Of a stretch of DNA of 5,446 nt, positions 1 to 5,425 are shown piece after piece. Every line of letters starts with the position of its first letter. Positions within the stretch are counted from its first letter, which is position 1. This DNA is from DASQVO01 sp035640715 (GTDB lineage Bacteria > Actinomycetota > Actinomycetes > Streptosporangiales > Streptosporangiaceae). The stretch is taken from contig DASQVO010000423.1 in assembly GCA_035640715.1 (NCBI GenBank), positions 1 through 5,446 on the forward strand, written 5' to 3'. A program made the position numbers and the translations under genes. The notes beneath the pieces are model-generated. The model had not been told where the DNA came from. It did not search any database and saw only the letters and a list, made by a program, of their open reading frames with translations.

Positions 1-2
1 AA

Positions 3-233
3 CTCCGGCTCCTGGAGGAAGACCTGGCGCGGCTCCGGGAAACGGCCGCAAGTCTGCGGCAGCGTATCGGCGAGCGCTGGGACGAGCCGACCGATCCTGC
101 GGAACGGTCCGCCTTGATTGAAAGCGCTGAAGAGCAGGAAGCGCTGATCGACCAGCTCGAAGCCAGGCGCGAGGGACTGCTGAGGGAACTCGGCGGCCGC
201 TCATCTGGCCCGGGCGGAAAAGCCCGCAGGTAG
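3..233 (+). CDS. 3' end of a small charged coiled-coil-like protein, unknown function (5' truncated)
   Basis: An open frame enters at the window edge and ends at TAG 231-233, leaving 76 C-terminal residues. The translation (LRLLEEDLARLRETAASLRQ..., then EEQEALIDQLEARREGLLREL) is rich in Leu, Glu, Arg and Ala with heptad-like spacing, so two amphipathic helices or a helical hairpin are likely. They are separated by a short turn around WDEPTDPAE. The tail is Gly/Arg/Ser-rich and probably disordered. No enzymatic motif, signal peptide or membrane segment is visible. Small proteins of this composition are common in actinomycetes and usually annotated hypothetical; the full protein may be only slightly longer than what is seen. 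The start lies outside the window. The frame has strongly G/C-biased third positions, which supports real coding. No function is proposed. Confidence 0.7.
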   Translation, partial: LRLLEEDLARLRETAASLRQRIGERWDEPTDPAERSALIESAEEQEALIDQLEARREGLLRELGGRSSGPGGKARR

Positions 234-266
234 GAACATCCGGGACAGGCCGCAGCCTACGCGGGC
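222..266 (+). terminator. Possible hairpin terminator across the stop of the upstream gene
   Basis: GCCCGC (222-227) pairs with GCGGGC (261-266), and GTAGG (230-234) pairs with CCTAC (256-260). This makes an 11-bp stem with a 2-nt bulge on the left side and a 21-nt loop. It overlaps the TAG stop at 231-233, a common place for a terminator in GC-rich bacteria. There is no T-tract, so it could also be a chance stem; the large loop weakens the call. Confidence 0.3.
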
Positions 267-433
267 AGCCAGGACAGCACCCGGGACCGGCGCCGCGCGG
301 ACGGGTCTGGACGTAGATATTTGTGAGCTCCGGGCCGGGTAAGCCCTGCGCGCCGCTGCCAAGTTCCGGTACCCGGGCGACATGGCGGATCGGGTGGTCA
401 TGCGGCGGAATAGCCCGGCGCCCCGCAAGTTCA

Positions 434-457
434 AGATATATGCAAACGCATATATCT
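434..457 (+). promoter_or_regulatory. Perfect AT-rich palindrome, probable operator (MarR candidate)
   Basis: The arms AGATATATGC (434-443) and GCATATATCT (448-457) are exact reverse complements around a 4-nt AAAC centre. The 24-bp element is AT-rich inside a GC-rich region and lies about 65 bp before the monooxygenase start, where an operator would be expected. Directly repeated AGTTCA hexamers flank it at 428-433 and 459-464. MarR-family dimers usually bind AT-rich inverted repeats of this size, and a MarR gene is second in the operon, so autoregulation is the simplest reading. The link to that protein is inference. Confidence 0.6.
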
Positions 458-510
458 GAGTTCAGTCGTCCCGGGGCGCGAGCGCCGGGCGGCTGTGCGG
501 TGGCGAACGT

Positions 511-516
511 AGGAGG
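511..516 (+). promoter_or_regulatory. Shine-Dalgarno sequence of the LLM monooxygenase
   Basis: AGGAGG lies 6 nt before the ATG at 523, a near-ideal ribosome binding site that fixes this start. It is the strongest such site in the window, which suggests the monooxygenase is the most highly translated product of its operon. Confidence 0.8.
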
Positions 517-522
517 CATGCC

Positions 523-1710
523 ATGCAGTTCGGGATCTTCTCGGTCAGTGACATCACCCGGGATCCGGTGTCTGGGGAGACGCCGAGCGAGGCGGAGCGG
601 ATCGACGCCATCGTTCAGATCGCGCAGAAGACTGAGGAAGTGGGGCTGGATGTGTTCGCGATCGGCGAGCATCACAACCCTCCGTTCTTTTCATCCGCGC
701 CGACAACGCTGCTGGCGTTTATCGCGGCGACCACGAAGAAGCTGATCGTGACCACGTCGACGACACTGATCACGACGAACGACCCGGTGCGCATCGCGGA
801 GGAGTACGCGATGCTGCAGCACCTGTCGAAGGGGCGGATGGACCTGATGCTCGGGCGTGGCAACACGGCCCCGGTCTATCCGTGGTTCGGTAAGGACATC
901 CGGCAGGGCTTGCCGCTGGCGCTGGAGAATTACAACCTGCTGCACCGGCTGTGGCGGGAGGATGTCGTGGACTGGCAAGGGAAGTACCGCACTCCGCTGC
1001 AGGGCTTCACGTCGATCCCGCGGCCTCTGGACGACGTGCCGCCGTTCGTGTGGCACGGCTCGATCCGCACTCCCGAGATCGCCGAGCAGGCCGCATACTA
1101 CGGGGACGGCTTCTTCGCCAACAACATCTTCTGGCCCAAGGAGCACTACATGCGGCTGATCCGGTTCTACCGGCAGCGCTACGCCCACTACGGCCACGGC
1201 ACCGAGAAGCAGGCAATCGTCGGCCTGGGCGGCCAGGCGTACATCGCCAGGAAGTCGCAGGACGCCAAGCGGGAGTTCCGCCCCTACTTCAACGAGGCGC
1301 CGGTCTACGGGCACGGGCCGTCGATGGAGGACTTCATGGACTTGACGCCACTGTCGGTGGGCAGCCCGCAGGAAGTCATAGACAAGACCCTGACTTTCCG
1401 CGAGCACTTCGGCGACTACCAGCGCCAGCTGTTCCTGATGGACCACGCCGGCCTGCCCCTGAAGACCGTACTGGACCAGCTTGATCTGCTCGGTGAGGAG
1501 GTTGTGCCCGTGCTGCGCAAGGAAATCGCCGCCAGGCGTGACCCGGAGACGCCCGATGCTCCCACCCACGCCAGCCTGGTCAAGGCGAAGTATGGCGACC
1601 AGGCTCCGCGCCAGCCGCGCCCGAACGCGAACCGCGGCGACAACGTCACGGGCTCGTCCCCCTACCAGGACACCGCCGCGGAGTTCCAGGCCGAGTATCC
1701 GGGCCTGTGA
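523..1710 (+). CDS. LLM-class FMN-dependent monooxygenase, CE1758-like family
   Basis: This 395-residue protein is a luciferase-like TIM-barrel flavoenzyme expected to use reduced FMN and O2 to oxidise a small organic substrate in the cytoplasm. Visible family features are the first barrel strand MQFGIFSVSD (1-10), the luciferase-type FAIGEHHN (45-52), and SKGRMDLMLGRG (102-113). Further along are YYGDGFF (192-198) and the C-terminal GSPQEVIDKTL (280-290). Residues about 335-395 form a polar, Pro/Arg/Asn-rich extension beyond the barrel (RPNANRGDNVTGSSPYQD), longer than in a minimal LLM enzyme of about 330-350 residues. The overall form recalls the family typified by CE1758 of Corynebacterium efficiens, whose genes are paired with an FMN reductase; a matching reductase follows two genes downstream. 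AGGAGG supports the ATG. The stop overlaps the MarR start. The substrate cannot be read from sequence. Confidence 0.92.
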   Translation: MQFGIFSVSDITRDPVSGETPSEAERIDAIVQIAQKTEEVGLDVFAIGEHHNPPFFSSAPTTLLAFIAATTKKLIVTTSTTLITTNDPVRIAEEYAMLQHLSKGRMDLMLGRGNTAPVYPWFGKDIRQGLPLALENYNLLHRLWREDVVDWQGKYRTPLQGFTSIPRPLDDVPPFVWHGSIRTPEIAEQAAYYGDGFFANNIFWPKEHYMRLIRFYRQRYAHYGHGTEKQAIVGLGGQAYIARKSQDAKREFRPYFNEAPVYGHGPSMEDFMDLTPLSVGSPQEVIDKTLTFREHFGDYQRQLFLMDHAGLPLKTVLDQLDLLGEEVVPVLRKEIAARRDPETPDAPTHASLVKAKYGDQAPRQPRPNANRGDNVTGSSPYQDTAAEFQAEYPGL

Positions 1711-2195
1711 TGCCTGGCAGGAGAGTCCTCGCCAACGACGCGTGGGAGGCGCTGCTGACCGCCCACGCCGTGCTGATAAAGCAGTTCGCGGCCGAGGACA
1801 TCTGGGGGGACATCTCCATGCGGGAGTACGACGTGCTCTACACCCTGTCCAAGTGCCGGGAGCCGCTGCGCATAAGCGAGCTGAACCGTCACGTCCTGCT
1901 CAGCCAGCCGGCCCTGTCCCGCCTGGTGGTCCGGCTGGCCGAACGCGGGCTCATCGAACGCCAATCCGACCCCGCCGACCGGCGCAGCGTCCGCCTGTCG
2001 CTCAGCGACGCCGGCCGGGCGTGCCAGCGCCAGATCGGGCGCTGGCACGCCCGCAGTGTCGCCCGCGCCCTGATGACCGCCGGGCTCAGCCCCAGCGAAC
2101 TGCGGCAGCTGGAAACGATCTGCCTGAAACTGGCCCGCCAGCCGGCCCACACGGGCACGGCCACCGAGGACAACAACGAGGACATGCACCCATGA
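1707..2195 (+). CDS. MarR-family winged-helix transcriptional regulator
   Basis: This protein of 161-162 residues is the usual MarR length. The DNA-binding part spans about residues 38-103: a first helix with SMREYDVLYTLSKC, helix-turn-helix ISELNRHVLLSQPALSRLVVRL, then the wing LIERQSDPADRRSVRLSLSDAG with the DxxDRR signature typical of MarR proteins. Helices before and after it form the dimer interface. The start is either GTG 1707, giving a GTGA 4-nt overlap with the preceding stop, or ATG 1710 (TGATG); neither has a clear Shine-Dalgarno, so translational coupling is likely. It lies between a monooxygenase and its probable reductase and is expected to repress this operon through the palindrome at 434-457. 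Cysteines at 50, 106 and 139 leave redox sensing possible but unproven. The ligand is unknown. Confidence 0.92.
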   Translation: MMPGRRVLANDAWEALLTAHAVLIKQFAAEDIWGDISMREYDVLYTLSKCREPLRISELNRHVLLSQPALSRLVVRLAERGLIERQSDPADRRSVRLSLSDAGRACQRQIGRWHARSVARALMTAGLSPSELRQLETICLKLARQPAHTGTATEDNNEDMHP

Positions 2196-2875
2196 ACACC
2201 CTTGAGGAAGCCGAATCATTCAGGCTCGCGGTGGTCAGCGCCGGAACCGGCGATCCCTCGTCCACCAGGCTGCTGGCCGACCGCACTGCCGAACGCACCG
2301 CGGCACTGGCGGCCAGGCACGGGAACACGGTGACGGTCAGCGTCATCGAACTGCGCGAGATCTCCGCCGATATCTCCACCGCGCTGGTGTCCCAGCTGAT
2401 CGCGCCGAAACTGCAGAAGGCGATCGAGATCCTCGGCGAAGCCGACGGCATTATCTCCAGCACCCCGGTATACAAGGCCGGCGCCAGCGGCCTGTTCACT
2501 TCGTTCTTCCACGTCCTGGACAACGACCTGCTCATCGCCAAGCCCGTCGTGCTCGCCGCGACCGCCGGAACTGCCCGGCACGCCCTCGTCGCGGACGACC
2601 AGATGCGCCCCCTGTTCGCCTACCTGCGCACCATGACCGCGCCGACCTCCCTGTTCGCCGCCCCCGAGGACTGGAGCGACCCGGCCCTGAACAAGCGCAT
2701 CGACCGGGCCGCGCTCGAGCTCGTGCTCCTCATGGAAAGCGGCTTCGCCCGCAAGATCAAGGACCAGTCCTGGCACAGCTACCAGCACGAGTACGGCAGC
2801 GCCGGCGGGACCGAGGTCTCCATCGACCTCAACACCGACCTCATGCGGCTCGCGACCGGAGGATCCGCCGAATGA
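2192..2875 (+). CDS. NADPH-dependent FMN reductase, LLM-partnered (CE1759-like)
   Basis: This 227-residue flavodoxin-fold protein probably reduces FMN with NAD(P)H and supplies it to the monooxygenase encoded two genes upstream. The FMN phosphate loop VVSAGTGDPSSTRLLAD is at residues 14-30. The second family signature, GIISSTPVYKAGASGLFTSFFHVLD (86-110), corresponds to the usual TPxYxxSxxGxLKxxxD stretch of NADPH-dependent FMN reductases. The C-terminal part (about 150-227) is helical and polar. The ATG at 2192 overlaps the MarR stop as ATGA and has GAGGA 9 nt upstream; the frame stays open further upstream, but there it overlaps the MarR and LLM genes and does not look like protein. The pairing with a CE1758-like enzyme matches the two-component architecture known for that family. 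Family assignment is by recognition, not by search. Confidence 0.9.
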   Translation: MNTLEEAESFRLAVVSAGTGDPSSTRLLADRTAERTAALAARHGNTVTVSVIELREISADISTALVSQLIAPKLQKAIEILGEADGIISSTPVYKAGASGLFTSFFHVLDNDLLIAKPVVLAATAGTARHALVADDQMRPLFAYLRTMTAPTSLFAAPEDWSDPALNKRIDRAALELVLLMESGFARKIKDQSWHSYQHEYGSAGGTEVSIDLNTDLMRLATGGSAE

Positions 2876-2961
2876 GGTTAGCGACAAATGACAAGGCCAT
2901 TACAGCGCCGTATCGCCGCCTGCCATCCACTCGGGTCAGATATCCCGTGAGTAAACGTTTG

Positions 2962-2974
2962 TAACGGTCCGTTA
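2962..2974 (+). promoter_or_regulatory. 13-bp palindrome, possible second operator
   Basis: TAACGG and CCGTTA are exact reverse complements around a single T. An unrelated 8-bp palindrome, AAACGTTT, lies at 2953-2960 just upstream. Short symmetric sites of this kind are typical of TetR-family operators in actinomycetes. It does not resemble the TGGTC/GACCA core of the site next to the GntR gene, so a different regulator may act here. The assignment is inference from symmetry and position. Confidence 0.35.
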
Positions 2975-3008
2975 AACCATCTTCCTGGCGCGCTATCGGG
3001 TCTTCTAT

Positions 3009-3045
3009 CGTCCAACTTGATCAGATGGTCTGACCAAGTTGGACG
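3009..3045 (+). promoter_or_regulatory. Long inverted repeat with GntR/FadR-type core, probable autoregulatory operator
   Basis: CGTCCAACTTGATCAGA (3009-3025) and its partner at 3029-3045 form 17-bp arms with one mismatch (3020/3034) around a 3-nt TGG centre. Nested off-centre is a second perfect palindrome TGGTC-T-GACCA (3026-3036), which closely resembles the TGGTCNGACC core of FadR-type GntR operators. The right arm ends at the base before the GTG at 3046, so the site overlaps the gene start of a GntR/FCD regulator. Autorepression is the natural reading. If transcribed, the same sequence would fold into a strong hairpin hiding the translation start. Confidence 0.7.
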
Positions 3046-4275
3046 GTGCGCGTGGCCAAGGCTGACATACCGCCGCTCAACCTGCGGGCGCGAAACGTGG
3101 GCGCGCAGGTTGCGGCGCACCTTGAACGGCTGATCGCGCTCGGTGAGCTTAACCCGGAGGACCGGCTGCCGCCTGAGCGTGATCTGGCCGCTGACCTGCG
3201 GGTGTCCCGTGCTTCGTTGCGCGAGGCGATGCACGAACTCCAGGCGAAGAAGCTCATCGAGCGCAGGCCGGGTCGTGGCACTGTGGTGCTGCCGCCGCCT
3301 CAGCACGCGCACGACCTCTACGAACAGATGTCGGGAGCGGAGCGACGGCTGCGCGACATCGCCGAACTTCGAGAGACCGTCGAACCGCAGATTGCGCGGC
3401 TGGCGGCGGCGCGGGCGACCGACGCGAATCTGGTCGAACTTGGCAGTGTGCTCACGCACACGGTTGATGGCCTGACTGCCGGAAGGTCGGTCCAGCTGGA
3501 CCAGGAATTCCACCTGCTGCTGGCGCAGGCGTCCCAGAATCCGCTCCTTGTGTCGCTGAGTTCGCTGACCAGCGCATGGACAAGACCGGTGCGAATCCTT
3601 TCGCACTCCACAGAGCAAGCGCGCATAGTGTCCTACCGGGGTCATCGGGCGATTCTTGACGCGGTGGCCGAGAGGGACAAGGAAGGGGCGGCGGCCTCCA
3701 TGATCCAGCACCTGCGCGACGTCGCTAATCTCACTCGCCAGAATTACGGATCTCACGATATCGTCCGCGAATTCACCAGATTACAGACTGTCGGCGGCCA
3801 GATTCCTGCGGGTGATGGGTGCCGAGGGCACGATGAAGGAATCAGCATGACAGCCGCAAAGCAGACGTACTCGTTCACGCCAAGCGACGGCGTGCCGCCG
3901 CAGGTCGGCCCGTTTTCGCATGCGACGCGATGGGGTGACCTGCTGTTCGTCACGGGCCAGATGCCGACGGACCCGGCCACTGGTGAGCTGGTGCCGGGCG
4001 ATGTGGTCGCCCAGGCGGAACAGGTACGGCGCAACCTGATAGCCGTGCTCAGCCAGTTCGGGCTCACCCTCGACGACGCGTTGATGGTGCGCGTGTACCT
4101 GACCTCGTTCGATGACTTCGAGGTCTTCAACACTGCCTACACCAGCTGGTTCCGCGGCCCACTGCCCAGCCGCACCTGCGTCGGCGTTACGGCCCTTGCC
4201 GTCGGCGCCGCAGTGGAAATCGATCTCATCGCCGGAATACCAGCCCCCGCTATATCGGAAAGTGGTGACGCATGA
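3046..4275 (+). CDS. GntR/FCD transcriptional regulator in frame with a RidA domain (409-aa fused ORF)
   Basis: Residues about 10-85 are a GntR winged helix (AAHLERLIALGEL, LPPERDLAADLRVSRASLREAMHEL, wing RRPGRGTVV). Residues about 92-235 are an FCD ligand-binding domain of the FadR subfamily. Its metal-site residues are visible as D152 and H156 (DQEFH), H200 (GHRAIL) and H222 (MIQHL). A linker of about 35 residues (233-267) lacks domain character. A full RidA domain begins at M268. No stop separates the two, so translation from here gives a 409-residue protein; a normal FCD regulator ends near 230-250 residues. A GTG at 3052 (MAKADIPPL) is an alternative start with a weak GGAC 7 nt upstream. 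The expected role is a metabolite-responsive repressor of the ridA-amidase genes through the 3009-3045 site. The fusion could be real, or reflect a lost stop or a sequencing frameshift. Confidence 0.85.
   Translation: MRVAKADIPPLNLRARNVGAQVAAHLERLIALGELNPEDRLPPERDLAADLRVSRASLREAMHELQAKKLIERRPGRGTVVLPPPQHAHDLYEQMSGAERRLRDIAELRETVEPQIARLAAARATDANLVELGSVLTHTVDGLTAGRSVQLDQEFHLLLAQASQNPLLVSLSSLTSAWTRPVRILSHSTEQARIVSYRGHRAILDAVAERDKEGAAASMIQHLRDVANLTRQNYGSHDIVREFTRLQTVGGQIPAGDGCRGHDEGISMTAAKQTYSFTPSDGVPPQVGPFSHATRWGDLLFVTGQMPTDPATGELVPGDVVAQAEQVRRNLIAVLSQFGLTLDDALMVRVYLTSFDDFEVFNTAYTSWFRGPLPSRTCVGVTALAVGAAVEIDLIAGIPAPAISESGDA
3835..3840 (+). promoter_or_regulatory. Internal Shine-Dalgarno for RidA
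   Basis: GAAGGA lies 6 nt before ATG 3847 inside the continuous GntR-RidA frame. It indicates that ribosomes can start RidA independently of the upstream regulator. Confidence 0.6.
3847..4275 (+). CDS. RidA-family enamine/imine deaminase (internal start within the fused frame)
   Basis: Read from ATG 3847, with GAAGGA 6 nt upstream (3835-3840), this is a complete 142-residue RidA/YjgF/UK114-family protein, the usual length being about 125-145. Family marks are VGPFSHA (20-26), LLFVTGQMPTDPATGEL (32-48), the helix AQAEQVRRNLIAVLSQFG, and VRVYLTSFDDFEVFN (81-95). The PSRTCVGV stretch contains R109, matching the catalytic arginine of deaminase-active RidA, and VEIDLIA contains E124. RidA trimers hydrolyse reactive enamines or imines to ketones and ammonia. 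The next gene, an amide hydrolase, starts on an ATGA overlap, so both likely act on the same nitrogen compound. Whether RidA is made alone, as part of the GntR fusion, or both is not settled by sequence; its own ribosome binding site favours at least some free protein. Confidence 0.85.
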   Translation: MTAAKQTYSFTPSDGVPPQVGPFSHATRWGDLLFVTGQMPTDPATGELVPGDVVAQAEQVRRNLIAVLSQFGLTLDDALMVRVYLTSFDDFEVFNTAYTSWFRGPLPSRTCVGVTALAVGAAVEIDLIAGIPAPAISESGDA

Positions 4276-5390
4276 CCCTGCCAGTGCTGCAGCCCCACGA
4301 GGGACCCATTCCCGCGGGCCACTACCTGCCGTCCACACTTGAGACGGTCACCTGGGGCTGGCTGCCGACGGCGAAGACCGCCCCGGTACTGACGGTGCGC
4401 TCCGGAGAGACGCTCACCATCGACACCGTGTCGCACGAAGGCATCCTCGAAGACCACGGCCGGGACCCGCGAGGGTTCTTCGGACAGTTCGGGGTCGCGG
4501 CAGGCAATGTGCTGCGGGACGCGGCCGGCATTGCCGCCAGCTATCCACCCAGGGACGCTGTGCTGGACGGGCCGCACGTCGTCACCGGGCCGATCGCCGT
4601 CACCGGCGCGGAGCCCGGAGACGTGCTCAAGGTCGAGTTCCTCGAACTGACGCCACGCGTGCCTTACGGCATCATCTCCAGCCGGCACGGATACGGCGCC
4701 TTGCCGGGAGAACTGCCGCCGCTGCCATACCCGGGGTTCGTCCCCGACCCAAGCGATCCTGAGAAGGCAGGCACCGTCTCCCTGTTCTGTCCCGTGTCCG
4801 ACGATCTCACCGCCAGCCTGGCCATCGCCGGCACCGAGCGGGTGCTGCGGTTCCCGCTGGCGCCCTTCCTTGGGGTCGTCGGTGTCACCCCGGCCGGCGA
4901 CACCCCGCTGAACTCGACACCGCCGGGACCGTTCGGCGGCAACCTCGATATCAAGGACCTGGTCGCCCACGCCTCGCTTTACCTGCCCGTGCATGTCCCC
5001 GGTGCCGGCCTGTTCGTCGGTGACCCGCACTACGCACAAGGACACGGCGAGGTGGCGCTCACCGCGCTGGAAGCCCCGCTGCGCGCGACACTGCGCGTCA
5101 GCCTGCTACCGGCCACGGCCAGCCGCGAATGGCTCAGGTCACTCGACCGGCCCCTGGGTGAGACACCGCGGCACTGGCTTGCCGTAGGACTCCACCGTGA
5201 CCTCAATGAGGCATTCCGCGCTGCCGTACGCGAAGCGCTGCGCCTGCTCAACCAGATGTATGAGGTACCAATCGATGTTGGCTATGCCTACCTGAGCGCG
5301 GCCGGCGATTTCGTAGTAACCCAGGTAGTGGACGACGTGAAGGGCGTGCACTGCCTCATCCGCAAGAGCGACTTCGCCATGTGGGTGTGA
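4272..5390 (+). CDS. Acetamidase/formamidase family amide hydrolase
   Basis: This 372-residue protein matches the FmdA/AmdA family, metal-dependent cytoplasmic enzymes that hydrolyse short amides to a carboxylate and ammonia. Signature stretches in order are VRSGETLTIDTVSHEG (42-57), DPRGFFGQFG (65-74), TGPIAVTGAEPGDVLKVEFL (105-124), PPGPFGGNLDIKDL (217-230) and GDPHYAQGHGEVALTALE (250-267). The length is somewhat below the roughly 400 residues of classical formamidases and similar to acetamidase-like paralogues. In the last motif, position 258 is His where Asp (QGDGE) is the form I recall as usual. There is no signal peptide. The ATG overlaps the RidA stop as ATGA, so the two are translationally coupled and probably serve one pathway. 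The true substrate may be a larger amide. The gene is followed by a hairpin that probably ends the operon. Confidence 0.9.
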   Translation: MTLPVLQPHEGPIPAGHYLPSTLETVTWGWLPTAKTAPVLTVRSGETLTIDTVSHEGILEDHGRDPRGFFGQFGVAAGNVLRDAAGIAASYPPRDAVLDGPHVVTGPIAVTGAEPGDVLKVEFLELTPRVPYGIISSRHGYGALPGELPPLPYPGFVPDPSDPEKAGTVSLFCPVSDDLTASLAIAGTERVLRFPLAPFLGVVGVTPAGDTPLNSTPPGPFGGNLDIKDLVAHASLYLPVHVPGAGLFVGDPHYAQGHGEVALTALEAPLRATLRVSLLPATASREWLRSLDRPLGETPRHWLAVGLHRDLNEAFRAAVREALRLLNQMYEVPIDVGYAYLSAAGDFVVTQVVDDVKGVHCLIRKSDFAMWV

Positions 5391-5422
5391 GGCCGCCCCA
5401 GTGGACCGTGGCGGGGACGGCC
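5391..5422 (+). terminator. Hairpin terminator after the amidase, possibly bidirectional
   Basis: GGCCG (5391-5395) pairs with CGGCC (5418-5422), and CCCC (5396-5399) pairs with GGGG (5413-5416). The result is a 9-bp G/C stem with one bulged A at 5417 and a 13-nt loop. It begins at the base after the amidase TGA. No T-tract follows, as is common in GC-rich actinomycetes. If the minus-strand gene suggested at 5426-5446 is real, the hairpin sits exactly between two convergent stops. Confidence 0.5.
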
Positions 5423-5425
5423 ACC

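Larger units (their letters stand above)
234..522 (+). other. Gene-free leader upstream of the LLM operon
   Basis: No convincing gene lies in these 289 bases; the open frame from 323 to 745 has Arg/Ser-rich composition and runs into the real gene out of frame. What is visible is an AT-rich palindrome at 434-457 and an AGATATTTG at 315-323 that resembles its half-site AGATATATG. There is also a weak 7-bp inverted repeat, CCGGGTA 335-341 with TACCCGG 370-376. A strong Shine-Dalgarno sequence sits just before the ATG at 523. No promoter with good -35 and -10 boxes could be assigned. Confidence 0.6.
2876..3045 (+). other. Intergenic regulatory region between the two operons
   Basis: These 170 bases separate the FMN reductase stop from the GntR start. 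No clear terminator for the first operon is visible. The second half is packed with symmetric elements: AAACGTTT (2953-2960), TAACGG-T-CCGTTA (2962-2974) and a long inverted repeat at 3009-3045. TATCGG (2994-2999) and TATCGT (3006-3011) are weak -10-like boxes, but no good -35 box accompanies either one, so no promoter is assigned. Confidence 0.6.

Noticed and set aside
428..464. AGTTCA repeats around the palindrome as a target-site duplication of a tiny mobile element
   Set aside because: Only 25 bp lie between the copies, with no room for a transposable unit; a regulatory dyad explains the structure better.
323..745. Open frame in the leader region running into the LLM gene
   Set aside because: Arg/Ser-rich translation, no ribosome binding site, and out of frame with the well-supported gene at 523.
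691..1569. Long minus-strand open frame opposite the LLM monooxygenase
   Set aside because: The translation is low-complexity (Val/Arg/Gln/Leu-rich) with no recognisable motif; it mirrors the codon bias of the real + strand gene, a usual effect in GC-rich DNA.
1481..2191. Upstream extension of the FMN reductase frame to 1481
   Set aside because: It overlaps the MarR gene completely and the LLM 3' end; its translation is Arg/Pro/Ala-rich, and the flavodoxin-like protein begins at ATG 2192, which has a Shine-Dalgarno and an ATGA overlap.
2878..3756. Minus-strand open frame of 292 codons opposite the GntR gene
   Set aside because: It covers the intergenic palindromes and the GntR domain antisense, is Arg/His/Gln-rich with no domain signature, and the + strand protein is clearly a GntR/FCD regulator.
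4137..5045. Minus-strand open frame of 302 codons opposite RidA and the amidase
   Set aside because: Composition is Arg/Gly/Gln-rich without motifs, while the + strand carries the conserved RidA and acetamidase signatures.
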